40,121 bases of DNA, taken from assembly GCF_019649055.1 (NCBI RefSeq), contig NW_026570571.1:1-40121 (forward strand), read 5' to 3'. Of the stretch, positions 29,306 to 38,000 are shown in pieces. The position numbers were made by a program, and so were the translations under genes. The first letter of the stretch is position 1. Each line of letters begins with the position of its first letter. The DNA comes from Paramacrobiotus metropolitanus (Eukaryota; Tardigrada; Eutardigrada; Parachela; Macrobiotidae). Below the pieces are notes generated by a model. It did not search any database, was not told where the DNA came from, and saw nothing but the letters and a program-made list of their open reading frames with translations.

Positions 29306-30251
29306 CGCTCCCGAGCGATGTCGCTACGGACCCCAGCAACACCCCTTCCAATTGGACGACCAAATTAAAACATCCCATTACCCTGAAGGGAAAATGGGAA
29401 ATGGCCCTTGTCGAACTACAGTACCTCAATTCCTTTTTCACTCTTCCCGTCGAGCAGAACATTGAAGTGCACATCGTTAAAGAATTCAGACTGAAAAAAG
29501 ATGAAGCAAACTTTTTGGAATCTGCGGACCAAGTTGTGCATACCGACGAGATTACCATCCCTCCTGGAAATTACAAGGATGCCGATTTGCTATTAAAAAC
29601 CATCAATTCATTGGTACCCAAAGTTGGATCGTACATGGTGGACGAAACGGTGCACGTTGATAAGAGCGCCTTGACTGCCGACAGAGCCTTCACCGTTCAA
29701 TTGTTGACCGCCACCAATCATCGGGTCCGACTGAATATTGGTAACGATCGGGTTTCTATTGTCTTTCCTCCCTCGTCGACTGTCCTACAGAAAATGCTGG
29801 GATTTGAACATAATGTACTAAAACCGGATGTACCAATGGAAAGTAACAGCAATGGAATGACCGGTCCGTTTCCCTTTGAAACGAAAAACGTCAGTATCCA
29901 ATACCTGTCATTTCTGGCCAAGCCCCCGAATCCAAAGCTGACCAGCTTCATTTCGAACGAGCGACCGACCGTCAATCTACTGGGAAATCAAAGCCTGTTT
30001 GTCTACAGTGATGTGGCCGACTACAGCTTGATTGGCGATACCGCAGCGCAGTTTTTACGTTCCGTGCCTATTAGAGGAGAAGTCAATCAAATTGTGGAGG
30101 CCAGATTCGACATTCCCCACTACGTCCCTGTATTACGACAACATTTCGAAACCATAAAGCTGACCATTGCCAACGATCTGGGAGACGACGCCAAGTTCCA
30201 AACGGAAAGTCCCTTGTGAAACTGCATTTCCGACCACAACGACTATACTAA
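29278..30251 (+). CDS. Penton-like minor capsid protein, 3' frameshift
   Basis: 313 codons from ATG 29278 to TGA 30217. The opening 'FYVTLPSDVATDPSN', 'LKHPITLKGKWEMALVEL' is the standard start of the Polinton penton (single jelly-roll minor capsid protein forming vertex pentamers). Positions 170-190 and 265-290 keep further family blocks ('DIPHYVPVLRQHFETI'). At the end, the family's closing 'LHFR' motif is present but in another frame, open from 30216 to TAA 30249, one base before the next ATG at 30253. A single-base loss near 30205-30217 therefore clips about a dozen residues. The effect on assembly is unknown; the jelly roll itself is intact. Confidence 0.85.
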
Positions 30252-30252
30252 G

Positions 30253-30651
30253 ATGCCTCTGGTGGAGTACGTGCCGGATCCCCGGCGATACGAGAACGTC
30301 TTTTTGAGTCAGACCGGTGGTAGCGCACTGATTCGGTACCGAGGGACTCTACAAAATGGGTCTGGCTTCCCTCAGATTTTGAAAAATCTGTTTGCTAAGC
30401 TATCAGGATTTGTTCAACCAATATTACGGAAAGCCGCACCCCATGCCAAAGCTGCTCTGGAGGCGGCTACACCTCACCTGCAAGAAGCTGCTACCGGGGC
30501 TATTAAAGAGGTAGCCGCACGTGCCGGAACAGCCATAGAAAAGCGTTTTGCTTCCCAGGAAGGAGACGGTGTTCGAAAAAAGCGACGAGTTCAACGCAAA
30601 GTTGTTCGAGTGAAACGTATTCCCCCTACCAACATCCCCGATTTCTTCTAA
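30253..30651 (+). CDS. pVI-like minor virion protein
   Basis: 132 residues. The N terminus 'YVPDPRRYENVFLSQTGG' followed by 'YRGTLQNGSGF' is a recurrent Polinton/adintovirus motif (a 'Y..F...Q.GG...YRG...Q.G.GF' pattern). An amphipathic, alanine-rich middle follows, then a strongly basic tail ('RKKRRVQRKVVRVKR') ending IPDFF. Position between penton and hexon and this layout suggest the adenovirus pVI/pX-like role of membrane-active or DNA-linking internal protein; that is inference by context. The frame is intact and starts one base after the original penton stop. A cleavable site for the element's protease may exist but I do not assign one. Confidence 0.7.
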   Translation: MPLVEYVPDPRRYENVFLSQTGGSALIRYRGTLQNGSGFPQILKNLFAKLSGFVQPILRKAAPHAKAALEAATPHLQEAATGAIKEVAARAGTAIEKRFASQEGDGVRKKRRVQRKVVRVKRIPPTNIPDFF

Positions 30652-30653
30652 AA

Positions 30654-31990
30654 ATGGCCATGCTGATGATGGAAAATTCTGAACCGGCCATGCAATTGGA
30701 GAACCAGCTCTTTGCATTACCGGCCACTTTAACGGATCGATGGCGCACGGAACACGAAAAACTTAACCCCACTACCGTCTTGACAGACAACGGATCCGCC
30801 GGCGATATCAACTTTTTCATTCCGCCCAGCACGTCCGGACTACTTAGTTTGGCAGATATGATCCTGGAATTAGAAGTGGGCATTAAAGTCCGTAAATCCA
30901 CAGGTGAATGGGAACTGATTACAACGGCTGATGGTGTGGCACCGGTCAACAACATTCTGCACTCATTGTTCTCTTCATGCCATGTGACGGTGGCCAACCG
31001 GTTGATCTCGGATGCTGCCACGTTTTATCCGTACCGCGCTTACCTGGAATCTTTGCTGTCACACTCCCTTGATGCCCAACAAAGCCAACTGACATCCGCC
31101 GGTTTCTATTACGACTCTCCGGGTTCCTTCAACAGTGAAATTGCAAACAATGGTGAAAAAAATCGAACGGCGTTATTTAATACTGGACAGTACGTACAGC
31201 TATCTGGCAAACTATTCTCGGACCTATTTGACCAAAGCAAGCCGCTGTGCACCGGTGTACCCGTCAACATTCGCCTAGTAGTTAGTCGACCGGAGTTTGC
31301 CTTACGTGTATGGGACACGGATACCACCAAGACATTTAAACCGTTTATACGTAACGCGCGTCTGTCGGTTCGCCGATACATTCCGTCTCCGGACTTTCTG
31401 ACCGCCGTGGCCGGAGAACTCCTGAAAAAAACAGTCAAGTACCATATCGAACGAGTGGTGATGCGTGTGTCGGACATTCCCAACGAACCCAAAGCACCGT
31501 GGTCAGCAATTTGCAGATTGGACAAATCCCTAAGGTGGTCTTCATTGGCTTTGTGGACAGCGAAGACTTTCACGGATCGCAAAAGAAAAATCCTTTCAAT
31601 TTTCAGCACTTCAATATTACACAAATCAGCGTCGAAGTGGACGGCCAGAGTTATCCAACCAAACCGTACACTGCCGATTTCGACCGCAAGTTGTCTCTGG
31701 AGTGCTACGACGGGTTGTTGGACACTTTGGGACATCGTCCCAGCTTGCAAGGCGGCCTACCGTTCAACCGGACCCAATATAACGACGGATATACCATTTT
31801 CGGTTTTGACCTGACTCCAGGACATACCGGACGCGGACCACTGACGCTAATCAAACAGGGAAACCTTAGTGTTTCTGTGTCTTTCGGGAAACCACTGAAA
31901 AGCACCATTATGATGGTGTGTATGCTGGTCTACGACAGCATTATTGAAATTAACCAGCACCGTCAACTGATCGCGGACTTTACAACATGA
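30654..31990 (+). pseudogene. Hexon-like major capsid protein (double jelly roll), frameshifted
   Basis: The first frame runs from ATG 30654 through 'INFFIPPSTSGLLSLADM', 'APVNNILHSLFSSCHV', 'YPYRAYLESLLSHS' and 'IRLVVSRPEFALR', all Polinton major capsid blocks. At about 31485-31500 the homology moves to a second frame, which carries 'VVSNLQIGQIPKVVFIGFVD', 'NPFNFQHFNI', 'GYTIFGFDLTP' and 'ISVEVDG' to TGA 31988. One base change in length explains it. Without correction the first frame reads nonsense to 31814, losing the second jelly roll (about 160 residues), so no capsid trimer could form. The joined length, about 445 codons, is usual for the family. The stop overlaps the protease ATG by 4 bp. 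Confidence 0.88.
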
Positions 31991-32499
31991 ATACACAAGA
32001 AATTACCTCGGCACTCCATGGAAATTCTCACACCACTGCGGTGTTTCGTGGGATCTACGCCAGCAATCAAGTTCCATCGACCCTGGCACCATTTCCGGGA
32101 GCGTGTGTGGTGAATACCGATCCAGCTGACCAAGAAGGCGAGCACTGGATCGCCCTGTACCAGGAACAACCCGGTAAAATGGAGGTATTTGACTCTTACG
32201 GAAAAGCACTGGAGAGCTACTCACAGTATTTTCAACCACTGGTGGTAGCCAATGAAATCACTCTACAAAATGAACAGTTTCAGTCTGAATTTAGCACTGT
32301 TTGTGGACAATACTGTTTGTTTTTTATTCTACGACGTTGTAGTGGTGAATCGTACACTAATATTGTGCATTTGTTTACGGATAGCCGAATAAGCAACGAC
32401 AAAATGGTGTGTCAGTATGTTAATTCTTTTTTCGACATCAATACAACCATGGTGGACGGAGCTTTGCTCCGACAGATGTGCAAACGTTTATTAAAATGA
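31987..32499 (+). CDS. Adenain-like cysteine protease (C5/Ulp1 fold)
   Basis: 170 residues, intact. The catalytic set is visible: H53 in 'GEHWIALY', D69 in 'EVFDSYG', Q99 in the oxyanion position and C106 in 'FSTVCGQYC', seven residues after Q99 as in adenovirus proteases. Such enzymes cut capsid-associated precursors (pVI-like and core proteins) during virion maturation. It is the last gene of the plus-strand virion block; its ATG overlaps the hexon stop (ATGA). The gene meets the minus-strand PC4-like gene tail to tail 59 bp downstream. Confidence 0.92.
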   Translation: MNTQEITSALHGNSHTTAVFRGIYASNQVPSTLAPFPGACVVNTDPADQEGEHWIALYQEQPGKMEVFDSYGKALESYSQYFQPLVVANEITLQNEQFQSEFSTVCGQYCLFFILRRCSGESYTNIVHLFTDSRISNDKMVCQYVNSFFDINTTMVDGALLRQMCKRLLK

Positions 32500-32547
32500 A
32501 AATTAAAACAACGAGCGTTTTTTTCGTTTGTCGTACAAGTAAATAAA
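32487..32547. terminator. Bidirectional polyadenylation region
   Basis: Between the convergent protease (ends 32499) and PC4-like gene (ends 32559) there is AATAAA on the plus strand at 32542-32547 and AATAAA on the minus strand at 32492-32487, each just beyond or at the end of the respective gene. The overlap arrangement indicates compact shared 3' ends. Confidence 0.55.
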
Positions 32548-32558
32548 ACAGCAGGAAA

Positions 32559-33515
32559 TCAGCAATTATTAGCGGTAATAACTCCACCCACATTCTCACG
32601 AAGCTGATCCTCGTGTTTCTTCAAAAATCCAGCCACGTCCAGGTCCAGAGCTTGCTCAACACTGAGCTTATCCAGTCCGAACAGTATGCCATGCACCATA
32701 CGCAATTCCAACAGTCGCTCCACAGCACCGTTCCATTCACCGTCTGATGGTCGATAGTTTTCTTCGTGACATTGATTAATAGTACCATCATCCAGCTGCT
32801 TGACTAATGGCGCCAAAGCCTCAGCAACGTTCTCGCACAGCATAGGGTACTCTAGTCCTTCTTTGACCGGCTCGTGGATCCCTTGTTCCTTCTGGATTTT
32901 CACCATGTCTTTGAACAGCTGCAGGTCTTTCATGAGGTCCTTCAACCCCTCATAGCAGCGTTCACCAAAAGAAACACCGTAGCGGGTGGGGATCATATCC
33001 TCTCCCTTTACTTCAAAACGTCGAATGGTCGCTACGTTGGTGCCATTGAAACGACTCCAACCAAAATACATGCTGCTGTCCAAAAGGTACAACGGGGTCA
33101 GCCGACCGGTTTCAGCGGCACTAGCACGGGCCGTTTCATCCATGTCAGCTTTCTCAGTCAGCATGAGCGCGGCCAAACGAAGAAAACCGATCTTGGACAG
33201 TGAAACGTTCTTCCCGTAGCTGGCTTTCCAGGAATTGTCCGGTTGCTCCTTCCATTCACCGAAAACCACACGAATCGTACTGATCTTCCCGTCGTCGCTA
33301 GGTCCCACATACACGAACTTGTCGTTTCCCAAGCGGTAGACCGGCTTTCCCAGTTGTGCAAAAACAAACCGCGGGTGCGTAGATATCGTGCCCGGTAAAC
33401 TGTTGGGCTTGCTCTTCTTAACTTCCGGCTTTCCACCCTCCTCTTGACTTTTTCGTTTGGCTTTGGTCGCAGCGGTCTGCGGTCGTTTAGGTACAAACAG
33501 GTCCATAAATTCCAT
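32559..33515 (-). CDS. Tandem PC4-like ssDNA-binding/transcription protein (putative)
   Basis: 318 residues, intact, starting MEFMDLFVPKRP at 33515. Residues 17-37 hold a bipartite-looking basic nuclear signal ('KAKRKSQEE', 'EVKKSKP'). Residues 60-118 ('DKFVYVGPS', 'ISTIRVVFGEW', 'GKNVSLSKIGFLRLAAL') and 142-198 ('VATIRRFEVKG', 'IPTRYGVSFGERCYEGLKDL') each follow the PC4/Sub1 pattern: beta strands with an 'IR..' strand, a turn, then '(K/R).G(V/I)S(L/F)' leading into a C-terminal helix. PC4 domains bind single-stranded DNA and act in transcription or replication. The remaining C-terminal 120 residues are helical and unrecognised. The start lies 100 bp from the 33613-33905 palindromic array, its likely promoter region. 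Assignment is by pattern only. Confidence 0.55.
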   Translation of the reverse strand: MEFMDLFVPKRPQTAATKAKRKSQEEGGKPEVKKSKPNSLPGTISTHPRFVFAQLGKPVYRLGNDKFVYVGPSDDGKISTIRVVFGEWKEQPDNSWKASYGKNVSLSKIGFLRLAALMLTEKADMDETARASAAETGRLTPLYLLDSSMYFGWSRFNGTNVATIRRFEVKGEDMIPTRYGVSFGERCYEGLKDLMKDLQLFKDMVKIQKEQGIHEPVKEGLEYPMLCENVAEALAPLVKQLDDGTINQCHEENYRPSDGEWNGAVERLLELRMVHGILFGLDKLSVEQALDLDVAGFLKKHEDQLRENVGGVITANNC

Positions 33516-33612
33516 GGTGATGTAGAATAAAATTCAACAAGAGGTAAACAGAACAACTTGTTAAGAACCTGTCAGTTACGTTTGCTTTTTATAGCGCTCT
33601 TCAATTCACTTA

Positions 33613-33905
33613 GTGGATTATCAATATCGGTGATCTTTAGTGCACGGATCACCGTTGTTGGTGATCCCGCAAAGTACATGGATCACTGAACTCGATGATC
33701 TCGTGTACGATAGGGATCACTGAACTCGGTGATAACTTGTACGATAGGGATCACTGAACTCGGTGATCCCTTGTACGATAGGGATCACTGAACTCGGTGA
33801 TCCCTTGTACGATAGGGATCACTGAACTCGGTGATCCTTGTACGATAGGGATCACTGAACTCGGTGATAACTTGTACGATATGGATCACCGACTTGAGTG
33901 ATCCT
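33613..33905. promoter_or_regulatory. Internal 34-bp palindromic repeat array
   Basis: About nine tandem units, mostly 34 bp, of the type GGATCACTGAACTCGGTGAT followed by CCCTTGTACGATAG. Arms GGATCAC/GTGATCC are inverse. The five central units are almost identical; the outer ones decay. The array fills the divergent intergenic region between the PC4-like gene (start 33515, minus) and the exonuclease-like gene (start 34015, plus). The same unit occurs in both TIRs. Candidate roles: operator/enhancer, replication origin iterons, or binding sites for an element-encoded protein. Confidence 0.85.
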
Positions 33906-34014
33906 CTTCCTAGTACAAATACGCGGTTTTCAGTACATAAACTTACTAGACTCTAACCACAGCATTGTGCGTTATCAGTTAACTGGAATTTTGAATAGTA
34001 CTCCGGTAGACGAA

Positions 34015-34518
34015 ATGGCAGTACCATGCATACTGGATACCGATTGGTTCGTTATCAATGAAACCAAGTACATCAAACAGCTGGCTTTCTACTGCCCGGA
34101 CAAAGATGAACAAAACCTTTACACTTTCTCGCTTCCACGATTTGCCAGCAAGCACATCCCCGCGCTGAAAAGTCAAGCTCGACACTCGCACGGGCTCTTG
34201 TGGCATACAGAAGGAGAGTACCGACACAATCAGGTAACATGTGCCTTGGAGGACATTTTTCAAAGAATCGGACGACCCAGTCAAGTGAGGTTTTTTGCCA
34301 AAGGCCTTGAGAAGTGCCGACTGCTTGAGCAGTTTCTACCGGAAGTGAGAAACCTCGAATCCCTGGGCTGCCCACCATATCATAAACTCACCTCGCTCCC
34401 TGTGTCGACCCTCCGCAAAGCTGTGCGGTTCGCCTTGTGGTATCACTGTGATGCCCAGAATCACCAATGTTGTTGCCGTTGCGGACTTAAACACTACCCT
34501 GGATCTTTGGAAAATTGA
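34015..34518 (+). CDS. Probable RNase H-fold/exonuclease-like protein
   Basis: 167 residues from ATG 34015 (MAVPCILDTDWFVINE); an upstream in-frame extension into the palindromic array is open but unlikely. The arrangement 'ILDTDWF', 'YIKQLAFYC', 'HSHGLLWHTEGEY', 'VRFFAKGLEKCRLLEQFLP', 'VRNLESLGCPPY' and a C-terminal Cys/His cluster ('CDAQNHQCCCRC') resembles a protein family I recall from arthropod mobile elements and viruses: a first strand with an acidic residue, a KEL-like strand, a W..G turn, a 'KG.EK' strand and a 'NL...GCP' block. A degraded DEDD-exonuclease fold is a possible reading. Activity is unproven because the acidic set is incomplete. Its end overlaps the TBP-like gene by 68 bp. 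Confidence 0.45.
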   Translation: MAVPCILDTDWFVINETKYIKQLAFYCPDKDEQNLYTFSLPRFASKHIPALKSQARHSHGLLWHTEGEYRHNQVTCALEDIFQRIGRPSQVRFFAKGLEKCRLLEQFLPEVRNLESLGCPPYHKLTSLPVSTLRKAVRFALWYHCDAQNHQCCCRCGLKHYPGSLEN

Positions 34519-34981
34519 AAAACTTCTACCAATGGCGCAGTATATCCCTCAACGGTTTTCTGGACTACTGATTCGTGTTCTCCAACCGGTCAAAGCACAC
34601 TAAGTATATCGCAATGGCAAAATCACTGTAAATGGAGGGCGATCCGAAGAACAAGCGAAGGAAATACTGGAGTTGTTTGTTGGAATGCTAAGGAGGATCG
34701 GATTTCCATGCGCTATTACCGGGTATCGAATTGTTAATATTGTAGCTAACCACACATTTACTGATCGTGTTCATATAGAAAAATTTAGCCAGTACTTTAA
34801 ACTTGAGTATACACCGGAATTGTTTAGCGGTCTTGCCGTTAAGCTTTGTGTTGGTCGTGCTGTTTTGTTTCCATCTGGTAAATGTAACTTTCTAGGTTTG
34901 AAGTCTTATACTGATTTGTCAGCTGCTGTGGAACAGATTGAAACCATGATCAAAAAGTTTAATAAATTCATAACAACTTGA
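34451..34981 (+). pseudogene. TATA-binding-protein-like gene with one in-frame stop
   Basis: One frame from ATG 34451 to TGA 34979 (177 codons) is interrupted only by TAA at 34601-34603 (codon 51). Repeat 1: 'ITNVVAVADLNTTLDLWKIE', 'YIPQRFSGLLIRV', then after the stop 'NGKITVNGGRSEEQAKEIL'. Repeat 2: 'IVNIVANHTF', 'LEYTPELFSGLAVKL', 'AVLFPSGKCNFLGLKSYTD'. This is the two-fold TBP saddle: N.V strand, Y.P..F.GL strand, F.SGK strand, G.KS turn and helix, in both halves, at the length of a TBP core. The stop replaces one residue between 'P' and 'GK' at unchanged spacing, so it is a point mutation and not an indel. TBP binds the minor groove at TATA-type promoters. It overlaps the exonuclease-like gene, suggesting co-expression. 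In this copy the full protein could arise only by readthrough. Confidence 0.82.
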
Positions 34982-35035
34982 AACCGTACGGAAGTGTATT
35001 GTACTCACTATCCACAATACGACGTTTGTCATACG

Positions 35036-38000
35036 TCACTTGAAACCGTTTTTCATGCTAGCGCTACAAATTGTTAAATCCTTCACGCGCTTCAGAATGT
35101 CGGGATACTGTATATCAACTGTATCACGGTTCTCCAACATTTCCAGCATTTTACTAAAATTAATTTGCTCACTAGTTTGGCCATTCAAAGTGAATCCTTT
35201 CACTTTCACCACAGTATCGCCATCATTAGTGACGTACGCGTAAGTTTTGGCTCCCAAACTGATGAACTGCACGATATGCTGTCCTGGTTTTAATTCATTG
35301 GTAAGATCGCCAAGGAAGCAGCCCGTTGGGGTCAACCAATCCGGGTTTTGTCACAAAGAAAATGGAATCTGTATTTTAAAAAAGCAGAATAAAAAAGCGG
35401 ATTACAAAACCATAGTTATATTGTACCTGTATCAGTACAGCAACCGATCCCCGACCATGTCCATAAATTTGTACAAATGGAGTCGTGCCCAGCATGTTGT
35501 TAACCTGTAAATTGCACCCAATGGTAAACCAAAACAAATAAAAGTATTAATTCTTACGCCGCTAAGATGACATTGGTGTTCGGATTACGATCCACGAAAC
35601 CGCTTTCTTTGGTGTATGTCAACTGCACCACATCCTCCGAGAACATGTCCCAAGAATGCACGTGATACTTTCCAGACAACAACATGTCGTAAAACTTTTC
35701 CGGTTCGGTTATATAGGCAGTGCTGAGTTTGTTTTCTTGCATTCCCAGACGTCCCCAGAAACTATAAAAAGGAAAGATAATGTAATACTTGTAAATTTTC
35801 ATAATCTGATGCCTGTGTATTTTGTATAAACTAACCTGTTTAAACACAGTTTCGATAGTGAACGCAGTCCAGCATTTGGAGTGATTTTATCATAATCTAG
35901 TTCAACCTTCTCATGTTGTTTAAAATCCTGAATGTATTGATGTTTTTCATCTTCAGTGTGGACGTGAGCAGGCCAACCGCTTGCTTCCGTTTTGATCTTC
36001 AAAAACTTGTTGATATACTCTTCAAAAAGACGGTCTTCGTACTGCTCGAAATGCCAGACTTCGTGAATCTTTTCGACCACATATCCGCGCTTCACAGCTT
36101 CGTTTATTTCCGGTGTACACCAGGCTCCCGTTAAAGCGCGCTCTTCATCGGTGTGCTCACACTTGGTGTTTTGGTACTTGTCCACACATGTCCGGCACAA
36201 AGGAAAGGTTAACTTACCACCCGAGCGATATGGTAGTACTGGCAATTTCAAGTCCCCAGGTGGAAGCACTTGACACGCAGGCAATACCAAATAATTTCCA
36301 ATATCTTTAAAATCTTTTGTAATTATTGTGGGGTGACCAAGGTATCGTTTGTTTTGTTGACGTACGGGTATTCGCTGTTGACATCATAATAACTTATCGT
36401 TTCGTCACCGGATATCTGGTGGAAAAGCTTGACGGCATTTGTACGACCACCGTAGAATGCATCTCGTGGATCCAGAGGAGCAATAAACGAAAGTTTTGAA
36501 CAAACGATCGCAGTTCGGGATCCGACTTTATCTGATCTGCAAATTCATGTTCCCATATGGTGGTCACACCGTATCCCTGGCTGCGGATATACTTCTCCCG
36601 TTCCAGGGTTTCGTTGTATATTTCCGACATTGGAATGTTCCGGAAAGGGTGTATGGTTCCAGGAGCTTCACACTGAGGGCACCCGTGGTACCAACAGCCG
36701 TAAAATTCGTAAACGTGATTGATATCTGCGGTAACCGTCAACAAAGAACGGTCCAATCTGGTGTTCAGATCCATTCAAAGCCGATTCCAAAGCGCATTCT
36801 TTTCTTTTTCTATCCACGCTAACCATTTCTTGGCGATTTCTGATTGGTTCCGGTTTTTCGCATGTAAACGTTGCGGAAGGAGACCGATTTGTTGTGGTTT
36901 AAGAATAAAAGACTTCCAATACCGATTACATACACCAGCAATCGTCATAGCCGAGACAAAAGGACACAATCCGTTGCTGATTTCTTGAATAGACGGCGGA
37001 ACTGCTGACAGCACATGCGTAGTACCGTCACATCCATGCGACAATACTCTTCAATCTCTTTCCGGAAGTCGAAAAGGTAATCTTTTTCTTTCGCTTCCGT
37101 AGCATACCAAGACATGAATGACTCCTTCGCCTTCCTGTTCATGCATGAAAACCCGTACTCTTCCGGCTCCGGAAAAGGAAGAACCTTTGTCCCAATTTTC
37201 TTTACGATTAAACCGATGAGGAAATGTGCCCTTCCAATGTCACGAATGCCGAAGGTTGCCGGCCATTTTGCAAGGCTTTGGATTAGTTGAAGCTGTCCCG
37301 AAAGCATATATTGAATCTGACACATCCAGTTGAAGTATCTTTCCACCGTTCATAATAACTTTGGACTATTCCGTTTTCCAGTAACCAACGCAAAATAAAA
37401 TACCCATCAAATCCCTATAAAGCGAATATTATGTAACCATAATCTTTACGGAGCAATGGTTTTACCTTGAAATTATGGGCAATAATGTAGTGATCTCTGT
37501 GTCGCTCATTAAATAAAAAAACGAGCACAGCTGGTCAGTAACGTTACCACCGAAAGGTGTGCCTTCCTCCGGAAAAATCCATTCATGCCCTTCATCGTCC
37601 TGACAACCTAAAAGATCCAGAATTAAATGGTTGCTTTGTTTTATTGAACCAACCTTACCGCAAGATTAGGCACAAGTTCACGATTTTCTGACACATAAGT
37701 CTCCAAATCAAAATACAGAAAGCTGGCATTCCTGTGCTCTTCCAGGTCCTCCTCGGTCACTTTGTGAGGCTTGATGAAACATTTATGAGAATCGGGCAAT
37801 TCGTGGTTTTGCATGTTTGACAGTATACTCTCCGCATTGATGCTGACTAACACCTTCCGATTTCTGTTTGATACCACACGGAAGCATTGCTGGCACTTAA
37901 AACTGACTGACAAATACTTTTCCGTTGTTTCTGTGGGAGTAGATGCGACCTTATGCTCGGTAAAACAACCGGAACCAAAAATTTACGATGGCAATCCTGG

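Noticed and set aside
31109-31750. 213-codon minus-strand frame across the hexon-like gene
   Set aside because: Antisense shadow of a well-recognised capsid gene; no own similarity.
34590-34606. A tiny intron (GT..AG, about 16 bases) removing the TAA in the TBP-like gene
   Set aside because: Too short to splice, and the spacing of TBP motifs is already correct without removing bases.
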